NCBI RefSeq assembly: GCF_023147585.1
Contig: NZ_JAHXOZ010000019.1
Location: 1-39,493 of the forward strand
Direction: 5' to 3'
DNA length: 39,493 nt
From: Micrococcus sp. EYE_212
GTDB lineage: Bacteria > Actinomycetota > Actinomycetes > Actinomycetales > Micrococcaceae
How positions within the stretch are numbered: position 1 is the stretch's first letter; each line of letters starts with the position of its first letter. The position numbers and the translations under genes were made by a program. The notes under the pieces are model-generated. The model did no database searches, had not been told where the DNA came from, and worked only from the letters and a program-made list of their open reading frames with translations. Shown in pieces: positions 11,001 to 18,308 of the stretch.

Positions 11001-11853
11001 CACCGACGCCGAGGTGGCCCGCACCGTCCAGCGCGTGTTCGAGCACATCCGGGACCACGCCGACGAGTCGCTCGCCGTGGTCACCGTGTCCGAGCAGCAC
11101 GCCCGCCGCGTGGCTGCCGCCGTGCAGGCCACCGCCGCGCGCGCGCCGTGGGCGCGGGACTTCCTGGCCCGCGGGCGGGGCGAGGACGAGTCGACCCGCG
11201 AGCCCTTCGTGATCGTCCCGGTCACGCGGGCCGCCTCCGTGGTGCGCGACGCCGTGATCCTCACCCCGGGCTACGGCCGCACCCCCCACGGCCGCGTGGT
11301 GCACCACTTCGGGGCCGTCTCGGAGCCGGACGGCGAGCGCATGATGGCGATCGCGGTGAGCCGGGCGCGCCGGCGCCTGCACCTGGTCTCCGCGGTGCGC
11401 GCCTCGGACCTCGAGGCGGAGCGACTGGACGGCGGCGCCCGCTGGTTCCTCACGCTGCTGGAGGCCTACCTCGGCTCGGGGGAGGAGCCCACGGGCGGCC
11501 AGGTGGACGATCCGCTCATGGCGGACCTGTGCGACCGCCTCGCGGAGCACGGCGCGCAGGTGCGCCCGCGGCTCGGCGGCGTCATGGACCTCGCGGCCGC
11601 CGGGCGGGGCGGGGCCGTGCGGCCGCTGGCCCTCGTGAGCGACGGCGGCCTGACGTACCGCTCGATGACCGTGCGCGAGCGCTCGCGGCGCCTGCCGGAG
11701 CAGCTCGAGGCGCGCGGCTGGGACACGGACACCCTCTGGGCGATCGACGTGTTCGCCGATCCCGAGTCCCTCGCGGACCGGCTGGCCGAGCGGCTCGGCC
11801 TGGACGAGCCGGTGGAGGAGTCGGAGGACGAGACCGACGCCGATGAGCGCTGA
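8095..11853 (+). CDS. Degenerate SF1 helicase-like / Vsr-like protein, probable pseudoenzyme
   Basis: A 1252-residue protein with the layout of large superfamily-1 helicases that end in a Vsr/MTES_1575-like nuclease domain. In order: an N-terminal domain (1-270); a Q-motif LDPSQQAV (283-290); a Walker A-like APGTGQTQT (305-313); a long helical insert (about 370-820); a Walker B-like VVVLLDADA (839-847); a motif III-like SFGDPVIGRP; and a motif VI-like IAVSRARRRLHL. It closes with a domain resembling the Vsr-like nuclease (MDLAA, SDGGLTY, LEARGWDTDTLW). The Walker A Lys is Gln310, the Walker B acidic pair reads Asp-Ala, and the nuclease Glu/His positions are Val and Arg. The frame is intact and codon use is native, so it is not a decayed gene. 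It is probably a maintained non-catalytic protein; its role is unknown. Confidence 0.75.
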   Translation: MTEQEFPRLARARAAARPDEGAARPDPATWVASLGSGAENDTMLRFAPSAANSIDVTDANSSGVSQLLLGRRTRLSTLLPAGPVLESAHQVSLGLRAKVRELSEERGIDVAALAVGVATWTAQEDGRRERRSAPVLLARVALTVRRGAQDRDELEVQITEPARLNPALVRNLRRHHGIRLDPEAYQHAAYATARMEPGPALALLREQAGSLDGLQVSERMLLSTFADLGETASLPDSLEHLPVVQALYDAGTGMVPRPAELGPVDEPDGDDRAPQDERLVLDLDPSQQAVLDHASAGRSLVVHAAPGTGQTQTAVALAARLAWEGRRVLVVAERSAALADVHDRLEEAGLRAAALDVPANADPEWLRRQLVAAVLRTERAEQPDRRRADAELVERRRRLREHVGSLHHVRPRWGCSPFQAMQALAALTGLETPPATTVRLKRSVLDSTVNRHAVAEQLERAGELGAFSPQATQSRWFGARVRNVQETESAAELVQELAATLHTTRRAVDTAAAQAGLRPARTVAGWREQVDLYERVARCLETFTPEVFAQDLSQLVAATASSGWRRQNMVEMSSVARSRVRRQAKDVVRPGVQPHDLHAALLEAEAVVEDWRRHAAEPGSVPMVPDQAARGLGAVAGVEDRLERLTAVLAPEATAETALAERDADDLAAAVDGLVADRETLSSLPERTLVLDQLRDHGLSELLADLHDREVPPERLSAELELAWWQSALEAMISGDDFLAMMSGTDLTEVERGFRAADRDLLASGADRLSAALSERWRAALGTYRADAAVLRNLLKQGRPSVESLATLTPEVLQPLVPIMTTSPMALAEFPADWSADVVVLLDADATALATVMGALVRAPQVVSFGDPVIGRPQSFQVSVDPTATAGPLRPLRSAHEALAEVLPVLPLRTVHRGMERRLVRLISTLAYDGELEAVPTAGELTGHGRTVTAEYVAEGTGIPMTGGDVVESTDAEVARTVQRVFEHIRDHADESLAVVTVSEQHARRVAAAVQATAARAPWARDFLARGRGEDESTREPFVIVPVTRAASVVRDAVILTPGYGRTPHGRVVHHFGAVSEPDGERMMAIAVSRARRRLHLVSAVRASDLEAERLDGGARWFLTLLEAYLGSGEEPTGGQVDDPLMADLCDRLAEHGAQVRPRLGGVMDLAAAGRGGAVRPLALVSDGGLTYRSMTVRERSRRLPEQLEARGWDTDTLWAIDVFADPESLADRLAERLGLDEPVEESEDETDADER

Positions 11854-12121
11854 GCCGGGGCCCCCAGCCCACGGGCGTGCGGCGCGGGGGAGCGGTCCTC
11901 GGCGCGGCCGGTCCCGGCGCGCGGACGCCCCGGGCACGGGGCCGACGGCCGCCGACGGCCCGGAGCCGCGCGTCGCGGGGCTCGACGGGGCCGGTGCCCG
12001 CGCGCCCCGCTCCTCGCCCCGCCCCGGTGCCGCCGGTCAGGCGCCCGCGGGGCAGCCCGTGGCGGCGATGGACGAGCACGATCGCTGGCTGCTCGCGCAG
12101 CGCCCGCCGCACTGGGGCTGA
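11843..12121 (+). CDS. Small protein ending in QRPPHWG
   Basis: A possible 92-residue protein whose ATG overlaps the end of the helicase-like gene by 11 bases, so it may be translationally coupled. The first 70 residues are Ala/Gly/Pro/Arg-rich and look disordered. The last 17 residues, from MDEHDRW to the end, look like a real conserved tail, and the stop follows directly. I recognise no function. A shorter product starting at an internal codon is possible. Another frame in this region is open but has low-complexity content and no start signal. Confidence 0.45.
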   Translation: MSAEPGPPAHGRAARGSGPRRGRSRRADAPGTGPTAADGPEPRVAGLDGAGARAPRSSPRPGAAGQAPAGQPVAAMDEHDRWLLAQRPPHWG

Positions 12122-12124
12122 CGA

Positions 12125-12159
12125 CGCCCCCGCCCCCGGGGTCAGGGACCACGGGGGCG
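12125..12159. terminator. Convergent hairpin between the small ORF and fmdB-like gene
   Basis: CGCCCCCG (12125-12132) pairs with CGGGGGCG (12152-12159) around a 19-base loop that can pair further. It lies between two converging genes, so it could end both transcripts. Confidence 0.5.
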
Positions 12160-12166
12160 GCGGAGG

Positions 12167-12478
12167 TCAGTCGGCCTTGGACGCCGAGGTCGGGGTGCCG
12201 GAGGACGAGCCGCCGTCGCCCGCGCCGGAGCCGGACGTGCCGGAGGAGGCCGTGCCGCCCGTCGACCCCTCGGAGCCGCTCGCCGGGACGCCGGCCGATC
12301 CGCCGCGCGAGTCGGTGCGGTAGAAGCCGGACCCCTTGAAGCTCACGCCCACGGAGCCGTACTGCTTGCGCAGGGTGCCGCCGCACTCGGGGCACTCGGT
12401 GAGGGCGTCGTCCGTGAAGGACTGGACGGCGTCGAAGGCGTGGCCGCAGTCCTTGCAGCGGTAGGCGTACGTGGGCAT
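12167..12478 (-). CDS. FmdB-family zinc-ribbon protein
   Basis: A 103-residue protein with an N-terminal zinc ribbon of the FmdB/CxxC regulatory family: Cys8-x2-Cys11 and Cys29-x2-Cys32, followed by the usual SFKGSGFYRTDS segment. The remaining 45 residues are a Gly/Ser/Thr-rich disordered tail. The family is thought to be regulatory or a metal-binding chaperone; its exact role is unknown. GAGGGGAC lies just upstream of the ATG as a possible ribosome binding site. The gene is downstream of the cyclo-ligase gene on the same strand, a common actinobacterial pairing. Confidence 0.88.
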   Translation of the reverse strand: MPTYAYRCKDCGHAFDAVQSFTDDALTECPECGGTLRKQYGSVGVSFKGSGFYRTDSRGGSAGVPASGSEGSTGGTASSGTSGSGAGDGGSSSGTPTSASKAD

Positions 12479-12533
12479 GGGTCCCCTCGGGTCGGGCGCG
12501 CCGTGGCGCGGGGCGGATGGTCCGGGCCCTGCG

Positions 12534-12539
12534 ATGCTA
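12534..12539 (-). promoter_or_regulatory. Possible fmdB-like gene -10 element containing the cyclo-ligase stop
   Basis: On the minus strand TAGCAT (12539-12534) begins with the TAG stop codon of the cyclo-ligase gene. It would give a leader of about 50 bases for the zinc-ribbon gene. Co-transcription from the cyclo-ligase promoter is an equally good explanation. Confidence 0.35.
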
Positions 12540-13229
12540 CTCCGCCGCGCCCCGCGGACCCGCCGGTCCGAGCCACCGCAGCCCGGCCGCCGTGACCACC
12601 CCGTCCACGGGCCGGTCCGTGGGCTCGGCGGGCACCTCTGTGGCCGGGAGCACCTCGTGGGCGAACAGCAGGGCCACGGTGGGCACGGCGGCCGGCAGAT
12701 CCGCGAGGAAGCGGTCGTAGTACCCGCCGCCCTGGCCCAGGCGCATGCCGTCCTCGCCCACCGCGAGCCCCGGCAGCACCACCGCCGTGGCGTCGGCGAG
12801 GGCGTCCGCGCGGAGTCGCGGCCCGATCGGCTCGTCGATCGGGGCCGCCGTCGCCCGGGCCATGCCCACCCCGGGGTGCCACGCGGCCCAGCTCAGCCGC
12901 CGCCCCGGCTCGATCACGGGCACCAGGATGCGCGCCCCGGCGGCGTGGAGGCGCTCGCGCAGCGGGCCGGTGTCCGGCTCCGTGGGCATCGGCAGCACCG
13001 TGGCGACGACGGGCGTGGCGCCCCGCCCGCGCGTCGCCGCGACGCGCGGACCGAGCCACTCCCACAGGTGCGCGGCCGCCGCCTCGGCCTCGGCGGCGCG
13101 GCGCGCCGGATCCAGGGCCCGGCGTGCGGCGCGCACGCGGGCGCGCAGGGCGGCCTTCGCCAGGGCCGTCGCGCCGGACTCGTCGAGCGTCGACGCGGGG
13201 GAGGGCAGGGGTGCGTCGGGGGAGGCCAT
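12537..13229 (-). CDS. 5-formyltetrahydrofolate cyclo-ligase
   Basis: A 230-residue enzyme of the 5-FTHF cyclo-ligase family, which uses ATP to turn 5-formyl-THF into 5,10-methenyl-THF and so recovers a storage folate. It has the N-terminal K-A-A-L-R-A-R-V-R-A-A-R-R substrate/nucleotide region, a central TVLPMPTEPDTGPL segment, and the family signature GEDGMRLGQGGGYYDRFL near residues 165-182. The ATG at 13229 is chosen because a -10-like CACAAT ends 6 bases before it; no Shine-Dalgarno sequence is visible. It is divergent from the GNAT gene and upstream of the zinc-ribbon gene. Confidence 0.93.
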   Translation of the reverse strand: MASPDAPLPSPASTLDESGATALAKAALRARVRAARRALDPARRAAEAEAAAAHLWEWLGPRVAATRGRGATPVVATVLPMPTEPDTGPLRERLHAAGARILVPVIEPGRRLSWAAWHPGVGMARATAAPIDEPIGPRLRADALADATAVVLPGLAVGEDGMRLGQGGGYYDRFLADLPAAVPTVALLFAHEVLPATEVPAEPTDRPVDGVVTAAGLRWLGPAGPRGAAE

Positions 13230-13235
13230 GGAGCC

Positions 13236-13241
13236 ATTGTG
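13236..13241 (-). promoter_or_regulatory. Cyclo-ligase leaderless -10 element
   Basis: On the minus strand CACAAT (13241-13236) lies 6 bases before the ATG at 13229. It matches TAnnnT except at the first base. Confidence 0.4.
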
Positions 13242-13270
13242 CCCGCGCCCTGGGACTCCGGCCCACGTCC

Positions 13271-13276
13271 TAGGAT
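13271..13276 (+). promoter_or_regulatory. GNAT gene leaderless -10 element
   Basis: TAGGAT (13271-13276) is 7 bases before ATG 13284, with no Shine-Dalgarno sequence between. It diverges from the cyclo-ligase promoter 30 bases away. Confidence 0.55.
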
Positions 13277-13283
13277 CGAGGGC

Positions 13284-13913
13284 ATGTCGAGCTCGTCCTG
13301 GCCCGTGGCGCTGCGCCACGACTCCCTCACCCTGCGCCCGCTGCGTCGGCGCGACGAGCGGGCGTGGCGGGAGCAGCGGACCGCCAACGAGCAGTGGCTG
13401 ACGCCGTGGGACGCCACGAGCCCCGAGCCCGGCGCCGGCCCGGCCACGTTCGGGCAGATGGTCCGCTGGCACGGCCGCCATGCCCGCGCGGGCACCTCCT
13501 TCACGTGGGGCGTGGCCCTCGACGACGACGCCCCGGGGCGGGACCGCCTGATCGGGCTGCTGAGCCTCAGCGGGGTGCAGTACGGCTCCGTGCTCTCGGG
13601 CGCGATCGGCTACTGGATCGACCAGCGCCACGCGGGGCGGGGGCTCACGCCGACCGCCGTGGCGATGGCCGCGGACTGGGCCTTCTTCACCCTCGGGCTG
13701 CACCGCGTGGAGGTCAACATCCGTCCCGAGAACGCGGCGAGCCTGCGCGTGGTGGAGAAGCTCGGACTGCGGGAGGAGGGCCTGCGCCGGAGCTACCTGC
13801 ACGTGGACGGCGACTGGCGCGACCACCGCAGCTTCGCGGTCACCGTGGACGAGGTGCCGCAGGGCCTCCTCGCGCGCTGGCTCGACGCGCGGCGTGCCCC
13901 TGCCGGCCGGTAG
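13284..13913 (+). CDS. GNAT-family N-acetyltransferase, RimJ-like
   Basis: A 209-residue GNAT acetyltransferase of the RimJ/RimL type, which transfers acetyl from acetyl-CoA to N-terminal amines of proteins or to small molecules. The beta-strand LIGLLSLSGVQYG leads to the acetyl-CoA loop RHAGRGLTPTAVAMA (about residues 115-130). The family tail LHRVEVNIRPENAASLRVVEKLG and GLREEGLRR follow. The substrate cannot be told from sequence. Its TAG stop forms the first three bases of the next gene's -10 element. Confidence 0.88.
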   Translation: MSSSSWPVALRHDSLTLRPLRRRDERAWREQRTANEQWLTPWDATSPEPGAGPATFGQMVRWHGRHARAGTSFTWGVALDDDAPGRDRLIGLLSLSGVQYGSVLSGAIGYWIDQRHAGRGLTPTAVAMAADWAFFTLGLHRVEVNIRPENAASLRVVEKLGLREEGLRRSYLHVDGDWRDHRSFAVTVDEVPQGLLARWLDARRAPAGR

Positions 13914-13916
13914 GCT
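13911..13916 (+). promoter_or_regulatory. Leaderless -10 element overlapping the GNAT stop codon
   Basis: TAGGCT (13911-13916) starts with the TAG stop codon of the acetyltransferase and ends 7 bases before ATG 13924. The spacing supports 13924 as the start of the following gene. Confidence 0.5.
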
Positions 13917-13923
13917 GGCCCGC

Positions 13924-14898
13924 ATGGACGAGTGGAACACCCTGGTGGCGGAGCTCGACTCCGCCCTCGGCGTGTTCGCGGGCCTCAAGGTCAGCGCCTC
14001 CGTGGTCATGCTGGTCCTCGTGGCGGTCGGGGTGGGGCGGCTCGTGCACCGCCGCCGAGCCCGCGCCGCCGCCGCCCGCCCGTACCGCTGGAGGACCTTC
14101 ATGACGACCCGTGTGCAGAGCTCTCCGGCGGCCCGCGCCCTGGCCCGGCGGCTCTCCGCCGCCCGCCGCGCGGCCGCGCAGTTCTCCTCCGCCCGCCTCG
14201 CCGAGGTCTCGCCCGAGCTCTCGCGCCTCCACGTGCGCCGGGACCGTGCCGCCGTCGCCATGGTGGGAGCCCTGGCCCTCGTGGTCTTCCTCGTCACCGG
14301 CATGGGCGCGCTCTTCGGGGCCTCCAGCGCGGCCGCCGCCGGGTGGTCCCTGCTGATCGCCGCGGCCTCGCTGGGCGGCCTCCGGGCCCTCGCCCTGCGC
14401 GATCGCGCCGCGGATCGTCCCGCCGCCCCCGCCGACGACGCCCTCACCGGCGCCGCACCGGCCGAGGACGCGGACGCCACGGCTCCGCACGCCGATCCCG
14501 CGCGCGACCGCCGCACGCTCGAGACCGTCCTCGCCTTCGGCGCCCCCGCCGCCGCACCGGCCGCAGAGGAGACCGGGACGGCCGGCGTCGTCGGCGGCCG
14601 GGAAGCTGAGGCCCGCGCGGTGCCGGAGGCGCCGCGGAGCGCCGCGCCCGCCGTCCCGTCCGGCCACGGCTCCGTGGTCATCCCCGCCGTGCCGCGCCCC
14701 ACCTACCTGGACGCACCGGAGATGGAGCGCCCCGCGCCGGCGCCGCTCGAGGCCGCGCCGGTGCCCGCGACCTCCGGGCGCATCAAGGACTCCCTGAGCC
14801 CCGAGACCGCCCGCGCGGAGGACATCAGCCCCACCGCCGAGCGGGACATCGCCGCACTGGACCTGGACAACGTCCTGGCCCGCCGCCGCGCCTCCTGA
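13924..14898 (+). CDS. Putative membrane protein of unknown function
   Basis: A 324-residue protein of a family I do not recognise. A membrane segment near residues 22-42 is followed by a basic stretch (RRRARAAAARPYRW), an Ala/Arg-rich helical region, and two further hydrophobic segments near 115-155. An Ala/Pro/Asp/Glu-rich disordered region (about 165-270) follows. It ends in a more ordered segment with RIKDSLSPETARAEDISPTA. An internal ATG at 14101 has a good SD (GGAGG, 14090-14094) and could give a shorter 265-residue form, so two products are conceivable. The start at 13924 is favoured by its -10 spacing. Confidence 0.65.
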   Translation: MDEWNTLVAELDSALGVFAGLKVSASVVMLVLVAVGVGRLVHRRRARAAAARPYRWRTFMTTRVQSSPAARALARRLSAARRAAAQFSSARLAEVSPELSRLHVRRDRAAVAMVGALALVVFLVTGMGALFGASSAAAAGWSLLIAAASLGGLRALALRDRAADRPAAPADDALTGAAPAEDADATAPHADPARDRRTLETVLAFGAPAAAPAAEETGTAGVVGGREAEARAVPEAPRSAAPAVPSGHGSVVIPAVPRPTYLDAPEMERPAPAPLEAAPVPATSGRIKDSLSPETARAEDISPTAERDIAALDLDNVLARRRAS

Positions 14899-14917
14899 GC
14901 CCTCTCCGGCCCCACGC

Positions 14918-16225
14918 ATGACGGCGGTCCCCCTCGCAGTCCTGGCCGCCCTCGAGGCGTCGGGGCTGCGCCTGCTGCGCGCCGCTCCGCCCCGCCTGCA
15001 CCTGAGGCTCGGCCGGCGGGTCGCCCATGAGATCGACCTCGTGGTGGTGGCCGGGGCGGTGGGTGCCGGCGAGGCGTTCGCCCGCACCCTCGTGCTCGAC
15101 GGCCCGCCCGCCGCCGCGGCTGAACACCCCGCCGTCATCTCCGTGGCCGACGACGATCCCGCGAACGACGATCCCGTGGCCGACGATGATCCCGCCGACG
15201 GCCCACTCTCCGGGCACCTCCCCGACGGGACCACGTGGTGGTGGCTGCCCCACGACGCCGCCCTGCCGGGCCTGCCCCTCGCCGTCGACCGCGAGCACGT
15301 GGGCGGATGGCTCGGCGGACTGGGCGTGCTGCGCTCCCTCGAGCAGGTGGCCTACCGGCCCGGAGAGCGGGCCGTCCTCGCCACCGCATGGGAGCCCCGG
15401 GAGGACGAGGCCCGCCCGGACCGCACCGTGTTCCTCAAGGTGCTCCCACCGGAGGCCGTCCACCCGCTGCACCGCCGCCTGCGCGCGGCCCTGGCGGCCG
15501 GCGTCCCGGTCCCACCGCTCGTGGCCCCGCCCCACCTCGGCGTCCTCGCGCTCGGCCGGGTCCCCGGCGTCCCGTGGCGCGGACTCCTCACCGGCCCGCG
15601 GGCGGACGCGCTGGATCCCCGCGCGGTCGAGGACGTGCTGGACCGCCTCCCCGCCGCGCTGGCCGCCGAGGACCCCGACGACGTCGGCGCCTCCGGCACG
15701 GCCGGCCGGGTCCCCGCGCCCGACGCCGCGGCCGCGGGCACCGGGGCATGGCGCGAGCTGCTCGACCACGCGACGTGGGCCGCCGCCGTGCTGGACCCGG
15801 CGACGGGCGCGCAGACGGGGCGCGCCGCGGGCGCCGCCCGGACGCTGCTGGACTCCGCCGATCCGGGGCCCGTGGTCCCCGTGCACGGAGACCTGCACCC
15901 CGGCAACCTCCTCGTGGGCCCCGCCGGCACGCGCGTGACGGGACTCCTGGACGCCGACACCCTCGGACCCGGCCACCGCGTGGACGACTGGGCCGCCCTG
16001 ATCGGCCACCTGCGTGCCGCGCGCGCCGACCTCGGCGCGGGCGGGACCGCCCTCGACGGCGTGATCGCACGCTTCACCCGCCGGGCGGGGACGAGCGCGG
16101 ACCCGGAGGCCCTCGCGGCGCGGACGGCCGCCACCCTGCTCGCGCTCGCGGCCCAGCCCGAGGCACCCCCGGCGGCACGCGAGGCACGTCGGGCGGCGGC
16201 GGCGGAGGTGCTGCACGGCCGGTGA
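14918..16225 (+). CDS. Aminoglycoside phosphotransferase-fold kinase
   Basis: A 435-residue protein with the APH/choline-kinase fold. The catalytic-loop signature VVPVHGDLHPGNLLV lies near residues 318-332 and is followed by the metal-binding LLDADTLGPGHRVDDWA. An upstream ATP-lobe segment reads TVFLKVLPP. The N-terminal 120 residues are unusual and include an Asp-rich repeat, ADDDP/NDDP/ADDDP, encoded by near-identical tandem units around 15147-15200. The substrate is unknown; relatives phosphorylate small molecules or sugars, and there is no resistance context. It is 19 bases after the preceding gene and converges with the helical-repeat gene. Confidence 0.78.
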   Translation: MTAVPLAVLAALEASGLRLLRAAPPRLHLRLGRRVAHEIDLVVVAGAVGAGEAFARTLVLDGPPAAAAEHPAVISVADDDPANDDPVADDDPADGPLSGHLPDGTTWWWLPHDAALPGLPLAVDREHVGGWLGGLGVLRSLEQVAYRPGERAVLATAWEPREDEARPDRTVFLKVLPPEAVHPLHRRLRAALAAGVPVPPLVAPPHLGVLALGRVPGVPWRGLLTGPRADALDPRAVEDVLDRLPAALAAEDPDDVGASGTAGRVPAPDAAAAGTGAWRELLDHATWAAAVLDPATGAQTGRAAGAARTLLDSADPGPVVPVHGDLHPGNLLVGPAGTRVTGLLDADTLGPGHRVDDWAALIGHLRAARADLGAGGTALDGVIARFTRRAGTSADPEALAARTAATLLALAAQPEAPPAAREARRAAAAEVLHGR

Positions 16226-16274
16226 GGGCCCTGGTCGGCCCGCGGTGCCCCCGGACAGCCCCCGTTGACCCCGG

Positions 16275-18161
16275 TCAGTCTCCGCTGACCCCGAGCCGCG
16301 CGCGGACGCTCTCGAGGTCGTCGCGCACGCGGGCCGCGCCCGCGTGGTCGCCCAGCGCGTCGAGGCACTGGTGCAGCCCCGTCAGCGCGCCGAGTCGCAC
16401 GAGGTCCGATCCGGTGGAGTCCCCGACCAGCCGGAACAGGGTGGCGGCCTGCTCGGGGCGCCCGTCCTCGGCCACCACGTACGCGGCGAACAGCTCGGCC
16501 TGCGCGGCGCCGTTCGGGTCTCCCGCGGCCGTGAAGCGGTCGGCGGAGGTCAGCGCGGTGGACACGGCCTCCGGCCCGTTCTCCAGGGCCCACAGGGCGC
16601 GGGCCCGCGTGTCCAGGAAGTCGGCGGCCTGCCACGGCGCCGGGGCCTGCTCCGCGAGCGCGATCGCCTCGTCCAGCAGGGCCAGCCCCTCCGGGCGGCC
16701 GGACTCGCACAGCAGGTACCCCAGCGCGTGGAGCGCGGCGGGCAGCACGTCGCCGTCGTCCTCCTCGCCGGCCTCGTCCGCGGCGCGGCGGGCCGCCGTC
16801 GCCGCGCGCTCGAAGAGGTCGAGGGCGAGCGGGCGGGAGGCCGCGTCGCGCTCGCGGTTCACGAGGGCTCCGGCGGCCAGCAGCACGCGCGCGGCGTCCT
16901 CGGCCTGCCCGTGGGCCTCGAACAGGTCCGCGGCCTCGCGCCACAGCGGCAGGGCCTCGACGGAGCGGTCCTGGTCGTGGAGGGCGTGGCCGAGGTCCAC
17001 GAGCGCGCGGGCCTGCTCCACGGCCTGCCCGCCCGCGGCGGCGCGGCGCACGAGCCCCTCGAGCACGGGCTCGGCCTCCTGCGGCCTGCCGGCCAGCACC
17101 AGCTGGTGGGCCCACCAGTAGGTCAGGACGGCCGCCTCCGGGGCTTCCGCCTTCTCGGCGTGGACGGCGGCCAGCCGCCACGCGAGGACGGCGGCCTCCT
17201 GCCGGTCGCCGTCGTCGGCCGCCCGGGCCACGAGCGCAGCGGCCGAGGCGGCCCCGCGCCGGAGCCCGGCCTCGCCCATGCCCGCGGTCGCGTCGAGCGC
17301 GAACCGCAGGGCGTCGTCGGGCCGTCCCTGCTCGTGGGCGGCGATGGCGCGCACCAGCAGCGCGGAGGCCCGGACGGCGCGGGCCGCTGGAAGGGAGAGG
17401 ACGGTCAGGGCCTCCACCTCCGCCTCCGCGTGCTCGCCCCGCCACAGGTGGAGGCGGGCGAGCACGAGGTGGGCGCTGGCCCACGTGCCGGAGGGGAGCA
17501 CCGCGCCGGCGGCCCGCAGCTCGCGCAGCAGCGCGATCGCCTCGCGCAGGTGCACCAGCGCCCCGTCCAGGTCGGACTCGTGGATGCGCTGGACGGCCAG
17601 GCCGAGGAGTGCCTCCGGGAGCACGGTGTCCGCCGGGTCGCCGCCGGATCCCTGCGCGCGGCGCCGCCGCTCGTCCTCCACGACGCCGGCCAGCACCGCG
17701 GCCTCGAACCCGTCCGGCTCGCGCACGAGGGCCGCGCCGAGCTGCGTCTCCAGGGCTGCCTGATGCGGCCGCCCGAGGGCCCGCAGCACGTCGGCCCGCT
17801 CCTCCACACGCCGGGCGAGGGCGTCCTCGTCGTCGGCCTGATCGGCGGCGAGCGCGAGCTGGCGCAGCAGGGTCAGGCGCGTGCCGGGCTGATCCCCGCC
17901 GGGGGCGAGGAGACCGGACTCCGCGCACCGGACGACGTCGGCCGGCTCCTCCCGGAGGGCGGCCTCGAGGGCGAGGTCGGACCACCCGTGCGCGTCGAGC
18001 GCGGCGCCCTGCGGGCCGGTGACGCCGGCCGGGTCGTCGGCGCCGGTCAGGTCGAGGCCGCCGGGTGCGGCCTGGGCCCGGGCGAGCAGCGTGGTGAGGC
18101 GGCCGAGGGCGTCGTCGCCGGCGGCGGCAGGGTCCTCGGGGGCGGGAGCCGCGGGGGCCAT
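16275..18161 (-). CDS. Large TPR-like helical-repeat protein
   Basis: A 628-residue, Ala/Leu/Glu-rich protein made almost wholly of helix pairs resembling tetratricopeptide repeats. Examples are ALVDLGHALHDQDRSVEALPLW and ALLDEAIALAEQ-type segments between about residues 190 and 620. No catalytic domain or signal peptide is seen, so it is probably a cytoplasmic scaffold of unknown role. The ATG at 18161 is preceded by AAGGAG at a suitable distance. It is divergent from the NUDIX gene. Confidence 0.72.
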   Translation of the reverse strand: MAPAAPAPEDPAAAGDDALGRLTTLLARAQAAPGGLDLTGADDPAGVTGPQGAALDAHGWSDLALEAALREEPADVVRCAESGLLAPGGDQPGTRLTLLRQLALAADQADDEDALARRVEERADVLRALGRPHQAALETQLGAALVREPDGFEAAVLAGVVEDERRRRAQGSGGDPADTVLPEALLGLAVQRIHESDLDGALVHLREAIALLRELRAAGAVLPSGTWASAHLVLARLHLWRGEHAEAEVEALTVLSLPAARAVRASALLVRAIAAHEQGRPDDALRFALDATAGMGEAGLRRGAASAAALVARAADDGDRQEAAVLAWRLAAVHAEKAEAPEAAVLTYWWAHQLVLAGRPQEAEPVLEGLVRRAAAGGQAVEQARALVDLGHALHDQDRSVEALPLWREAADLFEAHGQAEDAARVLLAAGALVNRERDAASRPLALDLFERAATAARRAADEAGEEDDGDVLPAALHALGYLLCESGRPEGLALLDEAIALAEQAPAPWQAADFLDTRARALWALENGPEAVSTALTSADRFTAAGDPNGAAQAELFAAYVVAEDGRPEQAATLFRLVGDSTGSDLVRLGALTGLHQCLDALGDHAGAARVRDDLESVRARLGVSGD

Positions 18162-18198
18162 GGGCGGACTCCTTCCTCGGGCGGCGGGTGGTCCACCC

Positions 18199-18212
18199 AC
18201 CCTAGCCAGGGT
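18199..18212 (-). promoter_or_regulatory. Promoter of the helical-repeat gene with small inverted repeat
   Basis: On the minus strand TAGGGT (18204-18199) is a -10 candidate giving a leader of about 31 bases with an SD sequence. ACCCT-AGCC-AGGGT (18199-18212) is an inverted repeat overlapping it. Confidence 0.4.
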
Positions 18213-18252
18213 GCGTGCGGGCCGAGCCCCTGTTCGCGGCGGGCGGTGCTCG

Positions 18253-18258
18253 TAGACT
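18253..18258 (+). promoter_or_regulatory. NUDIX gene -10 element
   Basis: TAGACT (18253-18258) is a good -10 element. It predicts a leader of about 44 bases with CAGGAG just before GTG 18309. Confidence 0.5.
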
Positions 18259-18308
18259 GGGCCCGCCGGTCCGCCCCACCCCCATCCCCGTCCGGCAGGA
18301 GCCCGCCC

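Noticed and set aside
5518-11937. A 2139-residue open frame on the minus strand across guaA and the helicase-like gene
   Set aside because: It is antisense to well-supported genes with low-complexity composition and no motifs. It is a GC-driven shadow frame, not a giant protein.
11877-12323. 148-residue plus-strand frame overlapping the small ORF and the zinc-ribbon gene
   Set aside because: It is antisense to the zinc-ribbon tail, low in complexity, and inconsistent with the stop and hairpin placement between the two genes.
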